From Pacificimonas sp963710205 (GTDB lineage: Bacteria; Pseudomonadota; Alphaproteobacteria; Sphingomonadales; Sphingomonadaceae), in NCBI GenBank assembly GCA_963710205.1, contig CAVPZG010000006.1, positions 481,356-545,355 on the forward strand: DNA of 64,000 bases. Direction: 5' to 3'. The notes beneath the pieces are model-generated. The model made no database searches, was not told the origin of the DNA, and saw only the letters and a program-made list of their open reading frames with translations. Positions 55,426-64,000 of the stretch are shown piece by piece. Each line of letters starts with the position of its first letter. Within the stretch, counting starts at the first letter, position 1. A program made the translations under genes and the position numbers.

Positions 55426-55457
55426 AAGGGCGGCCCGCATTTCTGCGAACCGCCCTT
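55426..55457 (-). terminator. Intrinsic terminator of cspA
   Basis: Stem AAGGGCGG/CCGCCCTT with an inner CGCA/TGCG stem; the reverse strand continues TTCCG after a T-run (AAGGGCGG…CCGCCCTTTTCC). It lies 21 bases past the cspA stop. Confidence 0.85.
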
Positions 55458-55478
55458 CCCGAAAACGTCTGTAGAGGC

Positions 55479-55685
55479 TTATGCGCTCTGCAGATTGACG
55501 GCGCTGGTCTTGCCGCGACGGTCTTCTTCAAGGTCGTAGGAGACCTTCTGGTCCTTATCGAGGGTCATCATCCCTGCGGCCTGCACGGCCGTGATGTGGA
55601 CGAACGCGTCGCCGCCGCCGTCTTCCGGTGCGATGAAGCCATAGCCCTTGTCGGCGTTGAAGAATTTTACGGTGCCTACTGGCAT
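55479..55685 (-). CDS. cspA: CspA-family cold-shock protein
   Basis: This 68-residue single cold-shock domain has both RNP motifs: KGYGFIAPEDG and DAFVHITAV. It starts MPVGTVKFFNADKGYGFI. It binds single-stranded nucleic acid and may act as an RNA chaperone. A 210-base untranslated region upstream could mediate temperature response. It has its own terminator. Confidence 0.96.
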   Translation of the reverse strand: MPVGTVKFFNADKGYGFIAPEDGGGDAFVHITAVQAAGMMTLDKDQKVSYDLEEDRRGKTSAVNLQSA

Positions 55686-55895
55686 AATCTATTCCTTAAT
55701 TCAGTCTTTAACCCGCCCATACCAGAATCGGCGGTTCGGGAGCGTCAGGTAGCGAAAGAAGGAAAGTGGGGCCGCAAAGCGCCAAAGGCCGTCATTCTGC
55801 GACAATATGCTGAGACCTATATAGGCGTTATCTGCGGCAAATACAAATGCGGCGGCAAACCGGGGTTCGCCGCCGCTCTGGCACAGTGTCCGAAA

Positions 55896-56633
55896 TCAGC
55901 GCGCCTTCCGCCGCCGGATCGCGCCGATACCCGCAAGACCAAGGCCGAACAGGGCAAGGGCGGCGGGCGCGGGGACCGGTGCGGCATCGACCATTTCGCG
56001 TGTAATGGAATCGATATCGAAATCCGTGCCGAGGATCTTGGAATCGAAGATTACGCTGACCCCATCGATATCCCCGAAGTCGATGCTGCTGTAATCGGAA
56101 AAGCGGAAGATGACGCTTTGCGGGCCGCTGTTGATGCTCCCTTCGAGGCGCGGCGCGAAAATCGTTTCCTGGTTGACGCCGCTGTAGAAGGTGACGCCGA
56201 TTTCGACTTCGGGGTCGCCAACGCCGGACGACTGGAAGAGGCGGGTCAGGTTCACCGCGACGCTATCCCAGCGAGAGGCGAAGTCGGAATTTTCAAAGGC
56301 GAGATAATCGAGGCGAACGAGGCTGTTGGAAACATTGCCGTTCCTGACCTCGATGACGCTGGACCCTGCTGCCTTGGATACCGACGCGACACTGCCGAAG
56401 CCGCGGCGGGTGAGCGATACGTCGCGCTGACCGCCAAGAATATCGTCCGGCTCGCCTAGCTGCGATGACATGATAGTGGCGCTACCGCTCGTGAAGAGCG
56501 AGAAATTCGCGTCCGTCACACCATTGGCGGGATTGCTGTCGTCCTGGATGAAATCGATATGGTTGGCGGATGCCGTGGAAGCGAGGCCCATGGCGGTCCC
56601 CGCAATCAGGGCGATAGTGAATGACTTGGTCAT
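55896..56633 (-). CDS. PEP-CTERM-like secreted protein (VPAPAA variant)
   Basis: The 245-residue precursor has a signal peptide (FTIALIAGTAMGLASTASA) and C-terminal VPAPAALALFGLGLAGIGAI followed by RRRKAR, a variant PEP-CTERM tail. The body is beta-rich and unassigned (NHIDFIQDDSNPANGVTDAN, GVTFYSGVNQETIF). No exosortase is in the window. Confidence 0.82.
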   Translation of the reverse strand: MTKSFTIALIAGTAMGLASTASANHIDFIQDDSNPANGVTDANFSLFTSGSATIMSSQLGEPDDILGGQRDVSLTRRGFGSVASVSKAAGSSVIEVRNGNVSNSLVRLDYLAFENSDFASRWDSVAVNLTRLFQSSGVGDPEVEIGVTFYSGVNQETIFAPRLEGSINSGPQSVIFRFSDYSSIDFGDIDGVSVIFDSKILGTDFDIDSITREMVDAAPVPAPAALALFGLGLAGIGAIRRRKAR

Positions 56634-56901
56634 AAAAACCTTTCTGCCGTCGGGAAAATAAATGGTTAACGGCAGTGACCGCGATGCATCTGCTGTGCCA
56701 GATGAGCTTTATCCTGCAAAACGTATCACTTAGGAAACAACGGGGAATGTAAAATCAAAAAAGTGTAAATAATACCGACACTTACGCCAATTTATGCGAC
56801 AGCATGACAAGACGCCCCGCATGGAATACCGTGCGGGTCAATGGTCAGGACGTTGCCAAAGTTACGACGCCGCAGCCGCGGCGGATGCATCAGACGCAAA
56901 A

Positions 56902-56932
56902 AAGGGGCGTCCGCCAAGGCGAACGCCCCTTT
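56902..56932 (-). terminator. Intrinsic terminator of the YadA-like gene
   Basis: The reverse strand reads AAAGGGGCGTTCGCC, a short loop, CGGACGCCCCTTTTTT; a strong stem with a clean U-run, 24 bases past the adhesin stop. Confidence 0.92.
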
Positions 56933-56955
56933 CAGCTTTCAGAGACCGGCTGCGA

Positions 56956-58804
56956 TTAGAACGCGACCTGAAAGCCTGCGCGCGCACCGACCTTGCCACT
57001 GTCAAACCCCACACCGACACCCGCTGACACTGACGACATTTCGCCAACCGCTGCGGAAACCGCCGTGGAGATCGCGGCCTTGTCGTCATAATAGCCGACA
57101 CCGCCCGACAGTGCGAAGCTGGCACCGGCCGGGATGTTCGGCGTTTCCATGCTGAGTGCCAGCGCGACGCCCTCCGTGGCGCGATCGACGCCGCGACGGT
57201 TTGAGTCCGCCAGATCGAAGAGGCGGCGTATTATCGGCCTGCAGCGCCGCGATCGCCGAGGCATTGCTCGAAATGCCCCGCGCGTTGTTGGCGATGGCGG
57301 TGGTGTTCGCCATCACGTCGTTGGCACTGGCAAGACCGCCTGGCACACCGGCGTTGCTGAGTCCCAGCGTGCCGTTCGCATCCGCGGTCACGAAATTGAT
57401 CGTGCCCGTCTGGGACGCCGTCGAACCGTTCAGGCTGCCGATAACGACCTGGTCGTTCATCATCGCCGTCGCGCCATTACCGATGGCGACACTATTGGTG
57501 CCGCTGGCAACCGCCTCATTCCCAAGCGCGACGCTGTTGTCGCCCGACGCAACCGCAGCCTCACCGACGGCTGTGGACCGAACGCCAGAGGCTTCCGACA
57601 GATGGCCGAGCGCGGTGGCACGCTCCGCATCCGCATTGGCGCGCCAGCCATAGCTGGTTGCGCCAGGGCCATTGGCATTGGCCTGACCGCCAACTGCCGT
57701 CGTGGAGGGACCCGTGGCGATGGCAGCCTGGTTGCCATTATCATCAACGCCGTCTCCGTCCGCATCGACGAAATCGCGGTTGCCGCCGATGGCGATGGAA
57801 TCGCCGCCGGACGCGACCGACTTGTTGCCGATGGCGATGGCGTTGGAGCCCGATGCCACGGCATCCTCACCGCCCGCGAAGCTCTGGTCACCGGACGCGG
57901 TTGTCTGGTGGCCCACGGCCGTGCCCATCGCGCCGGAGGCGACGGCCTGCCAGCCGAGCGCGGTCGATCCAGGCGTGGACGCGATGCTCTCCCCGCCGAC
58001 GGCCGTTGTCGAATTGCCAGTGGCGTTCGCGGTGTCGCCAATCGCAAGGGCGTCGATGCCATTCGCGATCGCCTCATTGCCGATGGCGGTGGCGTTATCG
58101 CTCTGCGCGTCGGCATTTTCACCGACCGCGATGGAGCGGACACCCTGCGCTGTGGCGAGATGGCCGAGCGCCGTGGCACGTTCCGCTGTTGCTTCGGCGC
58201 GCCAGCCAAATGCGGTCGCGGCTGTTGCCGTGGCAAGCGCCTGTCCGCCAACCGCCGTCGTCGAAGCGCCCGTCGCCATGGTCGCGCTGCCCATCGCACC
58301 GTCACGATTGCCGCCAATCGCAACTGCATCACCGCCTGATGCCAGCGCGGTGTTGCCGATGGCGATGGCGTTGGTGCCGCTGGCGACAGCGTCCTCGGCG
58401 CCGGCAAAACTCTGGTCGCCGGAGGCGGTGGTCTGATGGCCGACTGCCGTGCCCATCGCTCCGGTCGCCTGCGCCTGCCAGCCGAGCGCCGTTGCTCCGG
58501 GTGTGGTGGCATCGCTTTCGCCGCCGACGGCGACGGTTGAGGCTGCGGACGCGGTCGCGGGATCGGTTCCGGCATCGTCGCCGCCGATGGCGACTGCGTC
58601 CGTGCCCGTGGCGGAAGCGCCGGCGCCAACAGCGGTCGCGCCGTCCGCGGTCGCTGTGCTGCCCGTGCCGCATTCGGTGCTGCTGGTATTCGCACCGTCA
58701 TTGCAGGGCGCGGTGTCGTCGGCCAGCGCAGGCTGCGCGGCGAGGACGGCAAGCGTGCTTGCGGCCATGAGGAAAAGGCCGTGTTTCGCTAAATGAACTG
58801 TCAT
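56956..58804 (-). CDS. YadA-type trimeric autotransporter adhesin (frame break before the anchor)
   Basis: The precursor has about 615 residues: signal peptide (LMAASTLAVLAAQPALA), a long head of YadA-type heptad-like repeats (ATALGHL, TAVGGES, NAIAIGN), a short stalk, and a membrane anchor that ends GFDSGKVGARAGFQVAF. The head holds two copies of an about 177-residue block (residues 90-257 and 267-444). Copy 2 has an inserted DADGDGVDD, resembling a calcium loop. The head and anchor are in different frames; one extra C near 57220-57230 joins them. GGAGATCATT precedes the ATG at 58804. Surface adhesion is inferred from family. Confidence 0.85.
57475..58537 (-). repeat. Two tandem copies of an about 530-bp YadA head module
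   Basis: Coding blocks for residues 90-257 (about 58537-58034) and 267-444 (about 58006-57475) encode matching strings such as GTAVGHQTTASGDQSFAG in both. They differ mainly by an Asp-rich insertion in the second. Confidence 0.8.
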
Positions 58805-59102
58805 AATGATCTCCGTTGCAAGGAACTGATTTTGCAAGAAGGACAGTTCCGGAGGCGGGGGTGCGACCGGAACTGCCCGACTTGCAACGGAGAGAAGTGC
58901 GAATGGCTGGACTGCACGGCCTGGATTGAGGTTGTGCAGAGCAAGGAACAGGTAAACGTCCCCATGACCATGATCGCCATTTCTCCCCTTTTTGAGCGCA
59001 TGTTCCGGAAAGAGAGAACCGGGTACATGCGTGGGGAGATACGGGCGCGTGCATGCCGTAGGTGCATCACCTCATTAATTTATTAGGAAAGTCTTAACGC
59101 TG

Positions 59103-59861
59103 TCAGAGCGTGTCGAGCGCGCCCGTGCCGACAATGGGGCCGGTGGGCGCCCCGGTCGGAGAGCCGCCGAGGGGCTCGATCGAGATGGCCAGCGTATCGG
59201 CCGAGGTGAAGTCGGCAGGTACTTCGACCATCGATGGGCTGTCCTGCGAGATCAGGCCAAGCGAGCGCGGGGCACCGCCCTCTGGAATGAACCAGAGCTG
59301 CGGGCTGTTCTCGGCGCTCGCGTCCACCACGAAGGGCGAGACGTACAGGCGGTTTTCAGACGGCAGATAGGTGATGATGGCGACGGGCACCCCCTCCTCT
59401 GGCGCGACGCGGGCGCTGAGCAGCTGGACGGGCGGTGGCGGGGGTGGGTCCGGCAGGACCACGGGCGGGGCGGGCGTCTGCACCACGTCCGTTGCCTGAC
59501 GCGGAATGACGAGCAGGCCGAGGAGAACGGCGGCAAGGCCGGTCATGCCGATGCCGTAACCGCGCCACCACGGGGCGACGCCCGTCATGTTGTCATTGGC
59601 GATGTCAGGCGCGGCAGCAGCTTCTCCGCCCATTCTCGCCGCGATACGGTCCCACAGGCCGGGGTCGGCCGTGACAGGTGTGACCTGATCGAAAAGCGGC
59701 GCGAAGCGGTCCTCCCAGAATGCGACGGCGGCGCGGAAATCCGCGTCGGTCAGCACGCGGCGTTCGGCAGCCGCGCGTTCCGGCGCGTCCGTCAGCCCCA
59801 GGACATATTCCGCTGCGGCGAAGGTCGGCTCTTCGCCGGTGGGGATCTGGTCGTCCGTCAT
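59103..59861 (-). CDS. Anti-sigma factor (RskA-like)
   Basis: This 252-residue protein has an N-terminal zinc-free anti-sigma domain (AAEYVLGLTDAPERAAAERR), one TM helix (about 105-120, GIGMTGLAAVLLGLLVI), a Pro-rich linker and a periplasmic RskA domain (PQLWFIPEGGAPRSLGLIS). It sequesters the partner sigma factor at the membrane. Its ATG overlaps the sigma stop (ATGA). Confidence 0.88.
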   Translation of the reverse strand: MTDDQIPTGEEPTFAAAEYVLGLTDAPERAAAERRVLTDADFRAAVAFWEDRFAPLFDQVTPVTADPGLWDRIAARMGGEAAAAPDIANDNMTGVAPWWRGYGIGMTGLAAVLLGLLVIPRQATDVVQTPAPPVVLPDPPPPPPVQLLSARVAPEEGVPVAIITYLPSENRLYVSPFVVDASAENSPQLWFIPEGGAPRSLGLISQDSPSMVEVPADFTSADTLAISIEPLGGSPTGAPTGPIVGTGALDTL

Positions 59862-60436
59862 GCCGACAGACAGTCACGCAGTTTCAGAAGCGCCCGACGA
59901 ATCCAGCTTTTCATCGTCCCGAGCGGCACGGCGGCGCGCTCGGCCAGCGTGGGATAACTGTGGCCGTCGAGAAAGGCGCTGCGGATGGCATCGGCATGTT
60001 TTTTGCCCAGACCATCAAGACAGGCGTCGAGCCGGGCCATGTCGTCGGCGCGCTCCGCCAGCAGCTCAGGGGTGGGGGACGTATCGTGCAGGTGCACCGT
60101 ATCGCTGTCGACGCCGACTGTAGCGGGCTGGCGTGCGGATTTCCTCAGCGCGTCGATGGCGCGGTTGCGCGTCATCGTGGATAGCCAGCTGATCGGGCTG
60201 GCACGGCTCGCGTCGAAGTTCGCCGCTTTTTGCCAGACGGAGATATAAACGCTTTGCAACACATCCTCCGCAGCACTTCGGTCGTGCAAGATACGGAGCG
60301 CGATGCCAAACAGTTTCGCATGCGTCATGTTATAGACCTGACGGGCTGCGTCGCGATCGCCGGTCGCCATGGCGGCGATGGCGCCGTCCAGCTCCGTGCG
60401 CGGTGCGGTGCGGCGGGTTCCCCCCCCTGCGATCAT
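59858..60436 (-). CDS. ECF-type RNA polymerase sigma factor
   Basis: This 192-residue sigma-70 family protein has region 2 (NMTHAKLFGIALRILHDRSA, AEDVLQSVYISVWQKA) and region 4 with a helix-turn-helix (LDGHSYPTLAERAAVPLGTM). It is of the SigK/ECF19-like type paired with RskA-like anti-sigma. The ATG at 60436 is used; a TTG 12 bases upstream is possible. The regulon is unknown. Confidence 0.9.
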   Translation of the reverse strand: MIAGGGTRRTAPRTELDGAIAAMATGDRDAARQVYNMTHAKLFGIALRILHDRSAAEDVLQSVYISVWQKAANFDASRASPISWLSTMTRNRAIDALRKSARQPATVGVDSDTVHLHDTSPTPELLAERADDMARLDACLDGLGKKHADAIRSAFLDGHSYPTLAERAAVPLGTMKSWIRRALLKLRDCLSA

Positions 60437-60556
60437 GCCGTCGGTCAAGCCGTTAAACCCTGTCCATTTTCCTCCTCAATACCGGGCGGGGTCAGACTTG
60501 GCAAATGACTTGGGCAAAACGGAAAATTGCCCTGCCTGTGCCTCCGTCGCGGGCCG

Positions 60557-61165
60557 TCAGGCGGCGCGGATCTGCTTAACGAAGCTGCTGGCGGCGGTGC
60601 GGAGGGTTTCGGAGCCTTTTTCGAGGCCTTCGGCTGATGACAGCAGCTGGTCGGCGGCGCTGCCATTTGAGACGGCGGCGCTATCGAGTTCCTCGGCATT
60701 GTCCCGCAGGCGGCGGATGCGGTCTGTACCCTCCGTGATGGTGCGGGAGATTTCCGAAGCCGTGACGCTCTGCTGCGAAACGGCGCTCGCCACGCTTGCC
60801 GAGATGCGATCGAGCTCGGCCACGACATCATCGATGGTGGAAATGGCTTCGGCGGCGTTCGTGCTGGCTTCCTGCAGCTGGCGGATCTGGCGGCCGATGT
60901 CGGCGGTGGCATTGGTGGTCTGAAGGGCGAGGGATTTCACTTCGCCCGCGACGATGGCGAAGCCGCGTCCCGCTTCTCCGGCATGCGCCGCTTCGATGGT
61001 GGCGTTGAGCGCAAGAAGACCGGTTTGCGCCGCGATGGCATCGATGACGCCGGTGATCTGGCTGATATCGCGCGTGTTCGTGGAGAGAAGGTCCACGACC
61101 CCCCGGGTGCGTTCCATCTCGCGCACCACCTCCGCGACGACGCTGGAGGCGCGGCCCGCCTGCGG
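60557..61165 (-). pseudogene. Truncated methyl-accepting chemotaxis protein
   Basis: About 200 residues of the MCP signalling domain remain: EMERTRGVVDLLSTNTRDIS, AIAAQTGLLALNATIEAAHA, GRGFAIVAGEVKSLA, up to the stop after VKQIRAA. Upstream of SSVVAEVVREMERT the conserved pattern stops and the sequence becomes a repeat-like element. The sensor, TM and HAMP parts are missing. It is a remnant; expression would need an internal start. Confidence 0.75.
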
Positions 61166-61363
61166 GGAGTCGCAGACGGCCCGAAGGGCCAGCGGCAGCG
61201 AGGAATCGGAGCGAAGCGGAGATGGCCAAAGGCTACCTGGCGATGAAGGAGCCTATTCGCAGCGGGGTGGGCCAACGCAACGCCCGAAGGCCAGTCGCGG
61301 AACCACAGTGGGGCCTGTCGGCCCCATGCCCACCCCTAACCCCTCCCGCCTGCGGGAGGGGGA
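61166..61363. repeat. Intergenic repeat element with REP-like end
   Basis: This 0.2-kb GC-rich stretch lies between the truncated MCP and the HNH gene. All frames read low-complexity, coding-poor text. It ends in a palindrome typical of sphingomonad intergenic repeats (reverse-strand ggaggggttaggggtgggc), from my recollection of such elements. It starts exactly where MCP conservation ends. Confidence 0.55.
61340..61361. repeat. REP-like perfect palindrome
   Basis: CCCCTCCCGC-CT-GCGGGAGGGG, 10-bp perfect arms. It lies 2 bases past the HNH stop and could also act as its terminator, though no strong T-run follows. Confidence 0.75.
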
Positions 61364-62261
61364 CTAACTATCGAACCGGTGGAACTCCCGATGCCAGCGG
61401 AGAAATTCCGGGTGCGGACGATGCGATGGCAAATCCGGCTTCTTCAGCTTGCGCGTTGGATTGATCACGGCCTCCATGCTGTCGCGGTCGTTCACCTTGC
61501 GGTGAATCATGATGTCGAGATCATCCGAAACGCCAATAAGCCCGCGATCAAACATCCAGTGCGCCGTGCCCGACAGGGCAAGGCCATTGCGCACACTGTC
61601 TGGCCCGCCATGTTCAACGGGGCGGATATGCGCGGCCTGCGCTTCCAAGCGGCCACCACCATTCACCAGCTTGAAGCCTGTTACCGCGCAGCGTCCATCA
61701 TAGGCATGCACCACCGCCCGCCGAAAAGCCCGGTCGCGAAATGGCTTTGAGACCAGAGATTGCACAATGGGCCGCTCGATTTCGAACGGCATCTGCTGCT
61801 CGCGGACGCGGTTGTCTTCGCTACTTTCGTCATCACTGCGAGGCAGGAAGTCCTCATCCGGCAAGCCCAAGCGAGATGATGCGCGCGAAGTCGGAATGCG
61901 ATAGCGGGCGGACGGCGGCTTGGGCGCGACCAGATACCTTGCCTTCCTCGTTGAGAACACCGCGCTCGACCTGCTCGCCATTCACGATATGCGGCACAGT
62001 CGGCTCGAAAGGCAGATAGCTGCCCTCTTCGATGATCGCACGAAAACGATCAGGCTCTGTCGGGTCAGCTATGATTTCCTCGACCTTCGCCACCGCGAAG
62101 AAGCCCTTGGAGTTCGGAATTTTGACCGGCTCGCGATAGACAATCCAGTCGCCGACCATTTGCTGCGCGCGGCTGAGATAGCTTTTCGGAAACTGGTAAT
62201 GCACCTCGGGAATGTCGTCGTAGTTCGACCCATCCTTGTGCATGAAAACGCCGAAGGTCAT
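61364..62261 (-). CDS. HNH endonuclease, with a frame break
   Basis: The N-terminal part starts MTFGVFMHKDGSNYDDIP and continues to HSDFARIISLGL in one frame that stops at 61854. The C-terminal part resumes in the next frame (PDEDFLPRSDDE) and holds the HNH core: YDGRCAVTGF, AAHIRPVEHGGPDSVRNGLA and SGTAHWMFDRGLIG. One extra base near 61858-61866 joins them, giving about 298 residues. Relatives are single-gene HNH nucleases of putative restriction type. It may be broken, or an assembly error. Confidence 0.8.
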
Positions 62262-62397
62262 AATGTCAGGTTACAAAAAGCGGACCGTCCATACAATACA
62301 CCGAAGCAATCTCGGGATACGCTTGCCCTTGTTTCACTTGACAAAAGTCGAACCACGGTTTCTCTGCCCTTTAGCATTTTTTGCAGGGTAGATCATA

Positions 62398-62718
62398 ATG
62401 CGGAAGTTTGGTCCTTTCCATAGAAAGGAAAGCCCGACGCAGACTTCTCAAGTCGCGCTTGCACAGGTGAAATCCTCGGAAATTTGGGGCAGCACTCCGA
62501 AGAATGGCGGTATGGTTCCAACGGTGCAAGCCTATCCCGGTTCGTTGCCCACTGGCAGGGGAATTGAGTTTTCGACGGACACCTCGATACATCCAGGTTC
62601 TTGTCCGATAGAAGCGAGATGGTACCTTGGTATCACACCAGGCGTCCTGAAACGCACAGATGGTGCTGGCGAAATATACGCTTGTATCGTAGCGGAGGTA
62701 GCTAATCTTCAGCCATGA
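62398..62718 (+). CDS. Hypothetical protein, first of a coupled pair
   Basis: The product has 106 residues, with no signal peptide or TM. It holds GSLPTGRGIEFSTDTSIHPG and PIEARWYLGITPGVLKRTDG. It overlaps the next gene by ATGA. Composition is more AT-rich than the core genome. Not recognised. Confidence 0.6.
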   Translation: MRKFGPFHRKESPTQTSQVALAQVKSSEIWGSTPKNGGMVPTVQAYPGSLPTGRGIEFSTDTSIHPGSCPIEARWYLGITPGVLKRTDGAGEIYACIVAEVANLQP

Positions 62719-63395
62719 AAAAGGCGAACCACTCAGTCCAAAGGCAAGCCGTTCCGTGCCTTGCAGATGTGATCCCACAAGCCATATTGTGGAGGACCAT
62801 CTACTGCTTCGCGCTGGAACCCGATCACTGCGAAGACGAACTCGACAATTTTGAGAGCGCTTCGTTTACGATCGGCAATCAGATTTCATTCGACCTACGA
62901 CATTATGACGGTCATCCAGACTCTACCGTCACAGTTTATCTGCCTATGGAAACAAGGGCAGAAGACGAAATTTCGGAGGCCGTAGACCTTGTCCTTTCTG
63001 GGCTTGAGGTCCCAGAAACCGGCGTCGCCTGGCGGAGAGGTGAGGACTACGAATTTGGTGAACTGCCCCGAAGGAGGGAAGACCGACTAAGGGAGAGCGA
63101 GGCCAGACTGTTGGCATTGAAAATCGCAGCGGAATGCAAGAATTTCGAGGCTTCCACCTCTTATATTAAGAAGCGAATACCCGAAATTGTCCCGCTTACG
63201 GACAAAGATCTAGAGCAATCCAAAAGTCGACCACGTGAAAAGCTTTGGCAGCAGATAGTCGGGAACGTAATTTCACATTCAGGAACATCCCGAAGCATTT
63301 TCGCTCGTGGTTATGCGATGCGAACAAATGATGGGATTAGAGTAACCAAAAGTGGAGTAGACTATTTAAAAAGTGTCGGATTCCTACTTGCCTGA
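62715..63395 (+). CDS. Hypothetical protein with winged-helix-like C-terminus
   Basis: This 226-residue protein has a charged helical centre (RRREDRLRESEARLLALKIA) and a C-terminal LWQQIVGNVISHSGTS followed by GIRVTKSGVDYLKSVGF, which recalls the winged-helix found in restriction or DNA-binding proteins. The assignment is weak. It is coupled to the 106-residue gene and converges with the methyltransferase, their ends overlapping by 34 bases. Confidence 0.6.
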   Translation: MKKANHSVQRQAVPCLADVIPQAILWRTIYCFALEPDHCEDELDNFESASFTIGNQISFDLRHYDGHPDSTVTVYLPMETRAEDEISEAVDLVLSGLEVPETGVAWRRGEDYEFGELPRRREDRLRESEARLLALKIAAECKNFEASTSYIKKRIPEIVPLTDKDLEQSKSRPREKLWQQIVGNVISHSGTSRSIFARGYAMRTNDGIRVTKSGVDYLKSVGFLLA

Positions 63396-64000
63396 TTTCC
63401 TGATTTGTAACCGAGAGGTAGCCATCGAAGTTCTGTTGCGCCGATCTTTTCCATGTCCCAAACATACCAAGCATAAGCTGTAGTCCCGGAGCCCCTTCTC
63501 TCTGTATTCGACGGATAGAAAGTAATCCGTTCGCTAAAAACCCACACCCTCGTCGGTGGGGTTATTGAGAAGATCGTTTTTTGGCGATTTGCTCCCTCTA
63601 AAAAGGCTAACCTTAATAGAAGCGCAAATTTGCGGCGGGTTACCTTCAGACATGTCGAAACAAAGCCTTCAGCAGCATTGAAGGGCGGATTGGTAATAAC
63701 ATTATCAACCTTGTCGCTGGCTTCGAGGAAATTCACCCCGACTTCTCCGAAACCGCGATCATATAGGTCAGATGACATCACGCTATGTCCGGCGTCTTGA
63801 AGGACATGTGACATCGAGCCATCCCCGCAAGCTGGTTCCCAAATACCTCCTTCGAAGCTCTCATTATCGATTAGTGCGAATGTTGCCCAAGACGGTGTTG
63901 GATAGAAATCCGGTCCATCAATGTCAGCCGTGCGCTTCGTAGGAGGCTTCGGAAAACCGGAAAGGCTATAGGTCTTATCAGTTGAGTGCTTGATAGTCTT
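63362..64000 (-). CDS. DNA methyltransferase, C-terminal part (cut by window edge)
   Basis: The frame is open from the window edge to a stop at 63362, about 212 residues. Motif I of SAM-binding is WEPACGDGSM, and motif IV is TNPPF, typical of N6-adenine or N4-cytosine methyltransferases. YPTPSWATFALID upstream fits phage- and defence-type enzymes. The start is outside the window. Neighbouring HNH and unknown genes suggest an accessory or restriction-type locus. Confidence 0.85.
   Translation of the reverse strand, partial: KTIKHSTDKTYSLSGFPKPPTKRTADIDGPDFYPTPSWATFALIDNESFEGGIWEPACGDGSMSHVLQDAGHSVMSSDLYDRGFGEVGVNFLEASDKVDNVITNPPFNAAEGFVSTCLKVTRRKFALLLRLAFLEGANRQKTIFSITPPTRVWVFSERITFYPSNTERRGSGTTAYAWYVWDMEKIGATELRWLPLGYKSGNQASRNPTLFK

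Noticed and set aside
57475..58537. Possible CRISPR-like array
   Set aside because: The periodicity is protein-coding head repeats, not short identical direct repeats with unique spacers.
57134..58770. Long forward frames opposite the YadA head
   Set aside because: The repetitive head makes all frames long; only the reverse frame gives YadA repeats with a signal peptide.

Overview
The window is 64 kb of high-GC, gene-dense alphaproteobacterial chromosome. Gene content suggests Sphingomonadales: a TonB-dependent receptor, sucA-sucB-lpd, an ATP12 chaperone, UrcA, PA2169-family proteins, PEP-CTERM-like secreted proteins, short tightly overlapping operons, and an intergenic repeat of a kind I associate with sphingomonads. 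The placement is by gene family, not by a phylogenetic marker.

Layout. 1-4.8 kb: the start of a TonB receptor (cut by the window edge), an FAD-linked oxidase, and the reverse operon pyrC-ygfZ-L7/L12-like-microprotein. 5-11.5 kb: the 2-oxoglutarate dehydrogenase block sucA (frameshifted), sucB, a membrane transglutaminase-like gene, and lpd. 11.5-13.7 kb: a low-coding, less GC-rich stretch with a decayed secreted-protein gene, a short coupled ORF, several hairpins and repeat-like motifs. 13.7-25.9 kb: alaS, DUF1232, a CPA2 antiporter, an EamA exporter, a CaiB/BaiF enzyme, the compact operon crcB-rluC-HAD-72 aa-ATP12, and an RNase H-like/TM-helix-repeat pair. 26-36 kb: surface and envelope genes (serine hydrolase, AAA-LytR_C-like fusion, spondin protein, rarA, a PA2169 pair around DUF2721, a secreted GH11 xylanase, a PEP-CTERM protein, and a small secreted protein with an internal tandem duplication). 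36-50.7 kb: uvrA, a lipoprotein, UrcA, a LytS/LytTR two-component pair, an esterase, an extensin-like protein, a carboxyltransferase, then rph-rdgB-hemW.

The most unusual block is 50.8-55.2 kb. It holds a TIR-TM-TPR protein, an unrecognised 201-residue protein, and a TPR protein whose C-terminus resembles a degenerate class III nucleotide cyclase. A Crp-type cyclic-nucleotide-binding-fold regulator points back into it with a 1-base gap. This looks like a sensory or immune-type module and is the best candidate for an undescribed system. Next come tRNA-Ser(GGA), cspA, a PEP-CTERM-like protein, a YadA-type trimeric adhesin with a duplicated head, and an ECF sigma/anti-sigma pair. The window ends in an accessory segment: a truncated chemoreceptor, a repeat element, an HNH endonuclease, two unknown coupled genes, and a DNA methyltransferase that runs off the edge.

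Single-base reading-frame breaks interrupt at least five otherwise well-conserved genes (sucA, carboxyltransferase, TPR/cyclase-like, YadA, HNH). This is more than expected for a healthy genome, so draft-assembly indels are a serious possibility and should be excluded before calling any of these genes broken.
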